From positions 930,001 to 994,000 of the forward strand of contig CAJFCV020000003.1 in NCBI GenBank assembly GCA_904066235.2: a stretch of DNA of 64,000 bases, read 5' to 3'. Below the pieces are notes generated by a model. It saw only the letters and a program-made list of their open reading frames with translations, was not told the origin of the DNA and searched no databases. Each line of letters opens with the position of its first letter. Position 1 is the stretch's first letter. A program made the position numbers and the translations under genes. This DNA comes from Bursaphelenchus xylophilus (lineage: Eukaryota; Nematoda; Chromadorea; Rhabditida; Aphelenchoididae). Of the stretch, positions 54,936-64,000 are shown piece after piece.

Positions 54936-55831
54936 CAAGGGATCGGCAAAAGCGCGCATCCTGGTTTTTTCTTGAAACATATACCATTTGAAAGAGCGTA
55001 AAAAACTGGTCTAGGATCACCTTTTATTAGCTGCTATTTTTGCTCTACGCCCTAGCTAGCGAGCATTTTTTAAAAAATCCCGGTTGGATTTAACGACTCT
55101 TTGCTTCTGAACGGCTAAAAAGATTCAATAATTACTTTTCATATGTCCCATACGTACCTATGACGTCCAACGCTTCACCCTATGCCAAAGAATACACACT
55201 TTTTTCCGACCTTGAGATACCCAAGTCCATGTTCACAATGTTTGATTACGCGATCTTTTAGGTCGTGTAACCCAATGCAACATAGCGGGTAGAAAACATG
55301 TAAACCGTTTTCAGACTCAATTTTCACGTACTTTCCGTTACTGGGCTTAATTCGTAAAAATCTGAAAGTCTTTGAAAGTTCCAGCCATAGAAGATACCCA
55401 CTTCAAGGGCAAGTACTACAAATTTGAAAGAATTTAAAAAATCTCCGTTTTCTTAAAAAACTACTCCGATTATACCACAAATGTCTACACGACACTCAAA
55501 CACTATTTCCAGGCCTTATTTGGTTTGCAATATAAAGAAAATCAAAAAAAAAATCAAAAGAGGTTTCGAACCCGGATCGCAGGTTCGCCTCGTTCAGCGC
55601 CTTACCCCACTAGGCCACCGAAGCACTGCTGCGCTGTGCTTTGGAAATCGTTCGGATTTGTTTCCTCGGAAAAAGGGTGAGATAAGCCTAGAACTAAATA
55701 ATGCTCGCTAGCGAAGGCGTAGAGCAAAAATAGCAGCTAATAAAATGTGATCCTAGACCAGTTTTTTACGCTCTTTCAAATGGTACATGTTTCAAGAAAA
55801 AACCAGGATGCGCGCTTTTGCCGATCCCTTG
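54936..55831. mobile_element. PIF/Harbinger-like element carrying a tRNA-like sequence
   Basis: Ends CAAGGGATCGGCAAAAGCGC and its complement, arms of about 140 bases, flanked by TTA on both sides (54933-54935 and 55832-55834). Three-base TTA/TAA duplications are characteristic of PIF/Harbinger. No transposase frame; the centre holds a tRNA-like block. Confidence 0.75.
55560..55628 (-). other. tRNA-like sequence with intact A and B boxes
   Basis: On the minus strand TGGCCTAGTGGG fits the A box TRGCNNAGYNGG and GGTTCGAAACC fits the B box GGTTCGANNCC, with a T run a few bases downstream. I could not fold a proper acceptor or anticodon stem, so it is a tRNA relic or SINE-type head and not a working tRNA. 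Confidence 0.6.
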
Positions 55832-56117
55832 TTAGTTCATGGCCGACATGTGTGCAAAATTTAAAGAAAATCTGGGCGCTGCACTACGGGTACTTCCCTT
55901 GTTAGAAGCTGCACCCTGCGTGCTTGAGTTTTGGGCCGGCGCGTTTCAAACTTTGGCACACGCGGCTCGAAAGGAGTGATGATGAGTTATCCCTGCATTT
56001 AATACAATTATCTACAAAGATAGGAGAGTTAAACTATGAATATTGTTTGTAATCATAGCAAAGTTCTCACGATAAATCATGCAACCAAAAATTGATTAAA
56101 TTCCTCATTCAGCTCCT

Positions 56118-56159
56118 CTATATAAACACTTAGGAAAATAAGTTTTAATATCTTGCACA
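56118..56159 (+). promoter_or_regulatory. TATA region of TTL-9
   Basis: CTATATAAAC at about 56118 lies 40 bases before the ATG. The block before it ('gttctcacgataaatcatgc') also occurs at 51901, so a related promoter fragment lies there. Confidence 0.5.
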
Positions 56160-56762
56160 ATGTGGGCTCCCACAATTTTGTTATTAGTCGGGTTCGCCGT
56201 CGTCTCGGCGGATATCCTGCCCACCAAATGGTCAGTAGTCGCTATTGGAAAGCTGTTGTGTAATGGAAAACCTATCGAAGGCAAGGTCAGCCTGTATGAC
56301 AAAGATAGTAAGTGGAGTCGTCAGAAGTTTGTTTTAAAACAAAGTGCAATCAAATTTTCGTTCAGACGCCTTCGACGACCTTCTCGACACGGACAACACG
56401 ACCGCGAACGGAAAGTATTATGTGGAGGGGAGTGATAAGGAATGGTCCAGAATAGAGCCATATCTCGAAATTATCCATCAATGCAATGGTAAGTGCATAA
56501 TACAGTCAAATCCTTGTCTTCAGGAAAACGAGTTGACCGAAAGGTGAAGGTCGTAATTCCCAAAGAGTTCGTCTACAGAGAGAACGATTCCAAACGAACC
56601 CCGGTTTACATCAAAGATCATGAACTCAGTGATGAGGCGACCAATGAAGGTCCCGAGAGCACCACTACTTCGAAACCAGTTGAAGCTCAAACTTACCTAA
56701 CTAAAGTAGACGTCCTTCCCGAAAAGATCATATTCGGAAAGAAAGAAAAGAACGTCGTTTGA
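56160..56762 (+). CDS. TTL-9, transthyretin-like protein with extended tail
   Basis: Exons 56160-56307, 56366-56488 and 56524-56762 give 169 residues. Signal peptide MWAPTILLLVGFAVVSA; IGKLLCNGKPIEGKVSLYDKD; DAFDDLLDTDNTTANGKYYV; YLEIIHQCNG; VVIPKEFVY. About 40 residues longer than its neighbours: the last 60 residues are Glu/Thr/Lys-rich (DEATNEGPESTTTSKP) and probably disordered. Short introns with no elements. AATAAA at about 56831. Confidence 0.88.
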
Positions 56763-57599
56763 GCTGAAGGAGTCTGGGATATTAGAGCTGGCTTTATTTC
56801 GGCCATAAATGTGTCAAAGCAATATGTTGAATAAAATTGTGTATGCTATACGATAAAAAAAACCGAGCCAGCCTACAATTCACAACTAATTGTAAGCTCG
56901 AAAACCTTGTTTGTTATAGAAATATCTCGTTGAATGGAGCTTTATATTTGCGGAAGATTGACTTTTTGGCCTATGAGACTGCTTACATTAGTGTCGCAAG
57001 GTTTTTGTGAATCCCTAAAAATGTGAAAGACTCATAGCCTTACAATCGTCCCATCCGAATTTGGTCACAAAATTGGCCAAGTGAACTTGTATTATAATTT
57101 CACGAGCATACAGGCTAACGAGCCTCGTGGTAGTGGGCATTACACAAGGGAGTAGTCATCCGGAAATGCTTCAGAAATACACATGGATGTTTTGGTGTTG
57201 CAATCGAGCAATTATAGCAGAATAGAATCAAGGGTTGCACAGCGTTTCGAACAGTTTTTCCGCCGCCGATCAGTGTCGAAAAAGCGAAGAAATAAAAAAT
57301 AGTGCTTACAATTTGGTGCGTATTTGGCTAGCCACAAGAGGTATTACTAAAGTAAAAAGTGTATGTTAAAAGAGAGTTTTTTACAGATTGAAGCTTCTCA
57401 TAACAAGGGCCGGACATTTCGAAAAAACGACCAACTCAGAATCTTTTGATATTTTGCATAGTTGTTGCACTGTGATAGCTGAACGTCAGCGTGAATTTTT
57501 AGTTTCTGAAACTACCGTATACGGGTTACGGTAGGTACAATTTTCACAAAGATTGGGTTCGTGTGTAAAAACCCCGAGGGGTAAAAGCACAAAACCTTG

Positions 57600-59010
57600 C
57601 TGTTTTACGTTTTTGACCATGGGGAACATTTTCATAATTGACAACTTTACCGTTGGATGTTGCCTTCGACTACTTTGAAAAATACCAAAGTACCGTATTG
57701 AATGTAACTTTTCGGCATTCTACTTGTCTCAACTTTTGAAACCTCTCAAAAATACTTTGACATAGGTGTAACCACATATCAAAAATGCGCGAAAATAAAA
57801 GGGGTGGTTTTGGAGTTACGGTACTTTGAAAGCAGCCGGTATTTCAAAAAATCATTTTTTTCAAAACCGGTGTGGAAGACCCGCAAACCTTGCAAAAATA
57901 CGTTTTCGACCATGGCGAACATTTTTGTAATTGACACTTTTTTGTAGGATGCGGCCTTCGACCGCTATGATAAATGTCAAGATACCATGATCAATATAAC
58001 TTTGCGGCATTCTACTTGTCTCAACTTTTGAAACCTCTCAAATATACCTTGACATGTATGCAACAACATATCAAAAATGCACGGAAATAAAAGGGGTGGT
58101 TTTGGAGTTACGGTACTTTGAAAGCAGCCGGTACGGTATTTCAAAAAATCATGTTTTTCAAAACCGGTGTGGAAGACCCGCAAACCTTGCAAAAATACGT
58201 TTTCGACCATGGCGAACATTTTTGTAATTGACACTTTTTTGTAGGATGCGGCCTTCGACCGCTATGAGAAATGTCAAGATACCATGATCAATATAACTTT
58301 GCGGCATTCAACTTGTCTCAACTTTTGAAACCTCTCAAAAATACTTTGACATAGGTGTAACCACATATCAAAAATGCGCGAAAATAAAAGGGGTGGCTTT
58401 GGAGTTACGGTACTTTGAAAGCAGCCGGTACGGTATTTCAAAAAATCATTTTTTTCAAAACCGGTGTGGAAGACCCGCAAACCTTGCAAAAATACGTTTT
58501 CGACCATGGCGAACATTTTTGTAATTGACACTTTTTTTGTAGGATGCGGCCTTCGACCGCTATGATAAATGTCAAGATACCATGATCAATATAACTTTGC
58601 GGCATTCTACTTGTCTCAACTTTTGAAACCTCTCAAATATACCTTGACATGTATGCAACAACATATCAAAAATGCACGAAAATAAAAGGGGTGGTTTTGG
58701 AGTTACGGTACTTTGAAGGCAGCCGGTACCGTATATCAAAATTTCATTTTTTCTAACATTCACGTAGAAACCCCGCAAACCTCGTCGAAATACGTTTTCA
58801 ACCATGCGGAACATTTTTGTAATTGACAGTTTTGTTCTAGGATGCAGCCTTCGACCGGTTTGAGAAATGTCAAGATACCATGTTCAATATAACTTTCCGG
58901 CATTCAACTTGTCTCAACTTTTGAAACCTCTCAAATATACCTTGACATGTATGCAACAACATATCAAAAATGCACGAAAATAAAAGGGGTGGTTTTGGAG
59001 TTATGGTACT
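57600..59010 (-). repeat. Left array of ~297-base units
   Basis: Marker 'aaggggtggttttggagtta' recurs at about 57808, 58091, 58390, 58687 and 58985. The middle units are nearly identical; the first and last are diverged. Each also encodes a repeated open frame of about 85 codons (MSITKMFAMVENVF) that I take as incidental. Confidence 0.85.
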
Positions 59011-59339
59011 TTGAATTTTGGACATACAGTACACCTCGATTTATTCTCGGCTCAACTTTACGTAGATTGTCTTAAAAACAAAATGTAATGCTCTATGTAT
59101 GTTTTACGACCCTCAAAAACTATTTTCACCAGGAAACTCAGAAAATTTTGGCCTAAGCATACTGTAACATATCGTGCGCAGATAATTGGTTACTGTAACA
59201 GCAAGATCAGCGATTTGTTAAATGCTTTGTACCGATTACCACGGTGTAGAGTCGTGTGTGCCATACGACAGTAAAATCTTCCAAATTTGGACATCAGCAT
59301 CACAACAAAAGTTCGGTGTACTGTATGATCAAGATTAAA

Positions 59340-60740
59340 AGTACCATAACTCCAAAACCACCCCTTTTATTTTCCTGAATTTTTGATATGTTGTTACACC
59401 TATGTCAAAGTATTTTTGGGAGGTTTCAAAAGTTGAGACAAGTTGAATGCCGCAAAGTTATATTGATCATGGTATCTTGACATTTCTCATAGCGGTCGAA
59501 GGCCGCATCCTACAAAAAAAGTGTCAATTACAAAAATGTTCGCGAAGTTCGAAAACGTATTTCGACGAGGTTTGCGGGGCTTCTACGTCAATTTTAGAAA
59601 AAATGAAATTTTGATATACGGTACCGGCTGCCTTCAAAGTACCGAAACTCCAAAAACACCCCTTTTATTTTCGTGCATTTTTGATAAGTTGTTACATACA
59701 TATCAAAGTATATTTGAGAGGTTTCAAAAGTTGAGACAAGTAGAATGCTGATAAGTTATATTGTTCATGGTATATTGGTCATTTCCCAAGTAGTCGACGA
59801 CTGCATCCTACAGAAAAAGTGTCAATTACAAAAATGTTCGCCATGGTCGAAAACATATTTTGGCAAGGTTTGCGGGTCTTCCACACCGGTTTTGAAAAAA
59901 ATGATTTTTTGAAATACCGTACCGGCTGCTTTCAAAGTACCGTAACTCCAAAACCACCCCTTTTATTTCCGTGCATTTTTGATATGTTGTTGCATACATG
60001 TCAAGGTATATTTGAGAGGTTTCAAAAGTTGAGACAAGTAGAATGCCGCAAAGTTATATTGATCATGGTATCTTGACATTTATCATAGCGGTCGAAGGCC
60101 GCATCCTACAAAAAAGTGTCAATTACAAAAATGTTCGCCATGGTCGAAAACGTATTTTTGCAAGGTTTGCGGGTCTTCCACACCGGTTTTGAAAAACATG
60201 ATTTTTTGAAATACCGTACCGGCTGCTTTCAAAGTACCGTAACTCCAAAACCACCCCTTTTATTTCCGTGCATTTTTGATATGTTGTTGCATACATGTCA
60301 AGGTATATTTGAGAGGTTTCAAAAGTTGAGACAAGTAGAATGCCGCAAAGTTATATTGATCATGGTATCTTGACATTTATCATAGCGGTCGAAGGCCGCA
60401 TCCTACAAAAAAAGTGTCTATTACAAAAATGTTCGCCATGGTCGAAAACGTATTTTTGCAAGGTTTGCGGGTCTTCCACACCGGTTTTGAAAAAAATGAT
60501 TTTTTGAAATACCGTACCGGCTGCTTTCAAAGTACCGTAACTCCAAAACCACCCCTTTTATTTCCGCGCATTTTTGGTATGTTGTTACACACATGTCAAA
60601 GTATGTTTGAGAGGTTTCAAAAGTTGAGACAAGTAGAATGCCGAAAAGTTATATTGGATATGGTACCTTGGTATTTTTCAAAGTAGTCGAAAGCTATATC
60701 CTACGGCGAAAGTGTCAATTATGAAAATTTTCCCCATGGT
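59340..60740 (+). repeat. Right array of ~297-base units
   Basis: Complementary markers recur at about 59355, 59650, 59945, 60240 and 60540. Same unit, opposite orientation to the left array. Confidence 0.85.
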
Positions 60741-61322
60741 CAAAAACGTAAAACAGCGAAGTTTTGTGTCTTTACTCCTTGGGGTTTTTACACACGAACC
60801 CAATCTTTGTGAAAATTGTATCTACCGTAACCCCCGTATACGGTAATTTCTGAAACTAAAAATTCGTACTGACGTTCAGCTATCATAGTACAACAATTAC
60901 GCAAAATATCAAAAGATTCTAAGTTGGTCGTTTTTTCGAAATGTCCGGGCCATCCTTCGAGTTGTAAAAAACTCTCTTTTAAGCTGTAAGAGACTGCCAT
61001 TTCCATGTATACACCGCGCCGTGATAGCCTTTTGTCTCTTACAGTCTAACATCCATTTTTTACTTTTGTAATATCTGTTGCGGATAGCCAAATACACACC
61101 GAATTGTAAGCACTACTTTTATTTCTTCGCTTTTTCGATACCGATCGGCAACGGAAAAATTGTTCGAAACGCTGTACAACCCGTGTTTTCTCCCGCTAAA
61201 ATTGCTCGACTGCAACAAAGGACACCAAAAATCATGTACATTTCTGAAGCATTTCCGGATGACAACTCCCTTGTGTGATGTCCACTACCACGAGACTCGG
61301 TAACCTTTGTGCGCGTGAAATT

Positions 61323-61531
61323 GCAAGTGCTTTTTTGGGGAACCGGCTCGCCTCACGGAGAGAAGAAGAAGCGCCGACTCTTCTTCCTTTTATTTTTCGT
61401 TGAAACCGGATTGATTCCTGATTTCCTCAAAAATAATTTCAGTAAACGCACAGTTTAATGCCTCCGCTCACTTCGATTCCCAACGTTCTAACGCAATCGA
61501 GACGAGAAACTTCTATGCTACGTGATAAACC
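61323..61531. promoter_or_regulatory. Upstream region of the small membrane protein gene
   Basis: Unique sequence between the foldback element and the gene. ATAATTTCAG at 61433-61442 looks like a trans-splice acceptor 89 bases before the ATG. Confidence 0.4.
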
Positions 61532-62162
61532 ATGCATCCATTTTACGGTAAGGCTTTTCGGAATTTGAGATTTTTTGGAATTTAGATGACCTTCTATTCT
61601 CAAAAAAAAGAAGCGTGGATTTGGGACTCTAGGCTTTTTGAGATCGGATCACAAGGTGTCGGAGATTTTCGAGACTTCTTTTCAATGTTAAAATCTCGAT
61701 TACCGCCGTAAAATGAGTGCAGGCAGTCTCAAGTACGCGTAATACGTCTTGGAGCGCATAGTCCGTTCGCAAAGTCGCTGGGGTGATTTTTGCGACATGC
61801 ACTGTGAAACAACAAAGCTTCTCTTTGCACTATGCAATTTCTTGTGCAAAAAGCAAGAAATCGCACAGTACCAAGAGAAACTTTGTTTTCTCACCGTGCA
61901 TGTCGCAAAAATCACCTCAGCGACTTTGCAAACGGAAATAAATTTTATTAAAGTTTGTTGTTTCCAAAATCATCTTTACAATCATTTTTTGCTTTCTCAA
62001 ATTTTAGCAAAAATGATGGTATTATGGTTTGGCGCCCTATATGGGATTTATCAACTTCTGTGGTTGTTTTTGCCGGTGTCTGTCATGTATTTCGGCGATA
62101 GCACCGTGGACGACAAGATCAAGGTGTATCGACGACAGATCTTGAATAAGCGATCTATATGA
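61532..62162 (+). CDS. 56-residue single-pass membrane protein
   Basis: Exons 61532-61547 and 62008-62162 join in frame (MHPFYAKMMVLWFGALYGIY...). Residues about 8-34 are one hydrophobic segment and the rest is charged (DDKIKVYRRQILNKRSI). Size and layout recall small single-pass mitochondrial subunits; the tail loosely resembles NDUFB1/MNLL of complex I, but this is a guess from memory. The first exon is only 16 bases, so the start is uncertain. AATAAA at about 62179, and TTL-10 starts 112 bases after the stop codon. The intron holds an inverted repeat. Confidence 0.55.
61759..61935. repeat. Hairpin repeat in the intron
   Basis: 'cgcaaagtcgctggggtgat' near 61770 pairs with 'atcacctcagcgactttgc' near 61911, with GCACTGTG/GCACAGT words inside. 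Related to 9908-10060. Confidence 0.65.
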
Positions 62163-62274
62163 GTCAATCATCGTTCTTAATAAATTGATCTCGACCAAAA
62201 AATTTCGAACCTTTGGAATTCGAATTTTTTTGGAAAAAATTTCAAAAATCTATTTTTCAACCCAAAAATCGGTC

Positions 62275-63132
62275 ATGTTTCGGCCGATTTTTCTTCTACT
62301 CTTCTTCATCAACCCTTGTTCATGTTATTTTCGGCAGGTGTATATAGACTTGTTCTTCAAATGCGATGGTAAGCCCGCCGAAGGAGTGGTAAGTCACTAC
62401 CGTACCTTCTATTCTTAATAAAACCTTATTTATACAAAATGTTCCACTGGTAATTCCTACATTCTAGACGGTCCATCTAAAACAACAAAGTATTTTTTGG
62501 TATGACGAAGAGAAGGCCGTTTCCACAACAAATGCCAAGGGATTCCTCAATTTTATAAGTTCGGGATGGTCTGTAATTTACCCGCCCTCGTTCTACATCA
62601 CATTGTGAGTTTGAACAAGTTGGATTCTTTAAAATTTCGATAAAAATTTGGCACTAACTGAGACCGAAGTTTTTTACGGCCTGGAAAAAAACGCGTTTTG
62701 CAGAAACCGTTGAGATTTCATCGCTGGAAGCTGTCGAAATTCTGACTCTTTTCAAGGTTTTCGAAGTGAAATACTGGCTTACTGCTGTAAATGAGCCAAC
62801 ATTTTACTCCGCATACCTTGAAAAGAGTCAAAATTCCGACAGTTTTAGCGATAAAATCTCAATGTTTTCTGCAAAACGCGTTTTTTCTGGATGCAAAAAA
62901 CACTAGTCTCAATTTGTGTCAATTTTCCCCAAAAAAATTCACCGTTTTTAGTGAACTCCTTTCCCTTGTTTTAATAGTTCGATAATCTTATTTTAGTACC
63001 AATACCTGCTGCCACGATGCCAACGTTCAAGTCGACTTTCAAGTTCGGCCCAAGCTGATGGTGAACCGAAATGTCGTTTATTTGGAGGAATTTTGCGACA
63101 GCAGAGCGCCGTTAGTTCAAATACACTACTGA
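62275..63132 (+). CDS. TTL-10, divergent transthyretin-like protein
   Basis: Exons 62275-62388, 62468-62604 and 62997-63132 give 128 residues. Signal peptide MFRPIFLLLFFINPCSC, then FKCDGKPAEGV, the TTL first-strand motif, then TVHLKQQSIFWYDEE, AVSTTNAKGFLNFISSG and a C-terminal YLEEFC. It departs from the other TTL genes: exon 1 ends in phase 0, exon 2 in phase 2, the H-x-C pair is replaced by NTCCHD, so homology rests mainly on the CDGKP block. 112 bases downstream of the small membrane protein gene. Confidence 0.68.
62640..62960. repeat. Inverted repeat in TTL-10 intron 2
   Basis: 'cgcgttttgcagaaaccgtt' near 62691 pairs with 'gcaaaacgcg' near 62872, and 'ctgactcttttcaagg' pairs with 'cttgaaaagagtcaaaattc'. 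Fills most of the intron. Confidence 0.65.
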
Positions 63133-63257
63133 ATTAGCGTATTTTGAACCCTATAGCTCCAGAGAGTCTTCTGGCTTTCACTTATGTTCTTACTTGTATA
63201 AAATATACGTCTTATTTGTCAAATTAATTATATTTAATTTTGATTATAGTAATATTA

Positions 63258-63563
63258 GTATTTTCATAAAGTTCATGGACATTTTGTCGGTCCACAAAAA
63301 CCCCTCATTTTTGCACCGTGCATTTCGATCTTTTTTTGGTGTTCGCACTGTGCATCAAAATATCGCTGCGACACAAGCTTTTTTCAACATCGCCGCGGTT
63401 TTAACGAAGAATTTGCACAGTGCAAACGCCTTTTTTGAGGTTTGCACTGTGCGAAAAGCGAAAGAAAAAATCCACTGTGCGCTAGCGACAAGCGTGGGAA
63501 AAAGTTCAAAATGTACTCTGCGAAAGCGAAAAAATTCCCATGCACTTTATGAAAACACTAACA
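63258..63563. repeat. F4 palindromic element, complete
   Basis: 'tttcataaagttcatggaca' at 63262 and 'cccatgcactttatgaaaac' at 63537; inner GCACTGTGC/GCACAGTGC words. Without a nested insertion, it shows the whole F4 form. Confidence 0.7.
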
Positions 63564-63620
63564 TCAGTTTTGAAAGATCTTGGAAATAGTTCTAACAATC
63601 ACAAAAAATTATTTCAGTTA

Positions 63621-63734
63621 TCAATTCAAACTTCTGGGGCGCGCGGCGGCTTCGAAAAATGAGATCTCATCGCTGCTGATGAACATGTCGCTCTCGGCGG
63701 GGCTGAGTTTCAGGCGGTACACCAAATCGTTCAG
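63621..63734 (-). CDS. Last exon of a gene running off the right edge
   Basis: After a TGTTGCAG acceptor the minus strand reads LNDLVYRLKLSPAESDMFIS and on to ARPRSLN and a stop, 37 codons. Its GC-rich third positions differ from the surrounding repeats, which is why I think it is real. The rest of the gene would lie beyond the F2 element and outside the window. Family unknown. Confidence 0.45.
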   Translation of the reverse strand: MNDLVYRLKLSPAESDMFISSDEISFFEAAARPRSLN

Positions 63735-63756
63735 CTGCAACATGCAATACGGTATA

Positions 63757-64000
63757 CAGTGGCGGACCTCATCCAGTGGCAAAAAACGTACCATTTTCCA
63801 TCCGGGAAGTACCAAAAAATGTGGCAAAATACCTCCCTCTCCAAGTGAAAAAAAACTCCGATTTCAAAAGCGCGCCCGATCTTTTGATGGGGGAAAGGTT
63901 GCGCCCTTCAAAACGAAGTTTTTTCACTTGGAGAGGGAGGCATTTTGCCACATTTTTTGATACTTCCCGGATGCAAAATAATACGTTTTTTAACACTGAA
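63757..64000. mobile_element. F2 element cut by the window end
   Basis: CAGTGGCGGACCTCATCCAG at 63757 after TA; right arm runs to the end of the window and would need a few more bases to reach its CACTG end. Confidence 0.7.

Larger units (their letters stand above)
54548..55905. repeat. F3 element split by a PIF-like element
   Basis: F3 left part 54548-54935 and right part 55832-55905 are continuous with each other when the inserted element 54936-55831 is removed ('gaattgatactta' + 'gttcatggccgacatg' as in the 49780 copy). Confidence 0.7.
57097..61322. mobile_element. Giant foldback element with opposed tandem arrays
   Basis: The outer ends AATTTCACG and CGTGAAATT and the following ~400 bases on each side are inverted copies. 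Inside, five ~297-base units run from about 57,600 to 59,010 and five inverted units from about 59,340 to 60,740; the phrase 'gatgcggccttcgaccgcta' marks each on the left (57945, 58244, 58543 and variants) and its complement on the right. Centre is about 59,200. No transposase frame seen. Organisation is that of FB/foldback elements. Confidence 0.85.

Noticed and set aside
57977..60686. Repeated ~85-codon frames beginning MSITKMFAMVENVF
   Set aside because: They recur only because the 297-base unit is repeated, appear on both strands in the two arms, and have no start context, introns or family match.
57600..60740. Regularly spaced repeats considered as a CRISPR-like or satellite array
   Set aside because: Units are ~297 bases without unique spacers, in opposed orientation within an inverted element of a eukaryote; foldback element fits better.

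Overview
The window is eukaryotic and almost certainly from a nematode. Genes are split by short GT-AG introns, several start codons lie a few bases after a TTTTCAG-type acceptor as expected for spliced-leader trans-splicing, and ten genes belong to the nematode transthyretin-like (TTL) secreted family. The exact genus cannot be told from sequence reading alone; a free-living or insect-associated rhabditid is my best guess. Gene models were built by hand from reading frame, splice sites and family similarity, and the codon arithmetic closes for every multi-exon model. Layout: 1-9 kb holds three cellular genes, a Rab33-type GTPase (minus), a protein with two Myb/SANT-like domains (plus) and a small SH2-like protein (minus). 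9-17.3 kb is a gene-poor stretch packed with miniature inverted-repeat elements. 17.3-20 kb holds a PTB/PID-domain protein with a proline-rich tail. 20.6-56.8 kb is an accessory region of secreted-protein genes: four legumain-like (C13) cysteine proteases (called LGMN-1 to LGMN-4 here), a legumain relic, and nine TTL genes (TTL-1 to TTL-9). LGMN-3 and LGMN-4 lie in the arms of a roughly 3-kb inverted duplication (about 29.1-32.0 and 36.5-39.5 kb). 57.1-61.3 kb is one large foldback element made of two opposed arrays of ~297-bp units. 61.5-63.1 kb holds a 56-residue membrane protein followed closely by a tenth, divergent TTL gene, perhaps an operon. The right edge has the last exon of a minus-strand gene and a repeat cut by the window end. 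How the genes may work together: all legumain and TTL products begin with a signal-peptide-like segment, so the 20-57 kb block looks like an expanding cluster of secreted or lysosomal/gut proteins. Only LGMN-2 keeps the complete C-terminal prodomain of classical legumain. LGMN-3 and LGMN-4 keep the catalytic His and Cys but have lost the Arg-His pair that lines the Asn-specific S1 pocket, which suggests changed specificity. Mobile DNA is very dense. Four recurrent miniature families (called F1-F4 here) plus hAT-like, PIF/Harbinger-like and TA-flanked palindromic elements fill introns and spacers, often nested, and several insertion sites can be dated relative to gene duplications.
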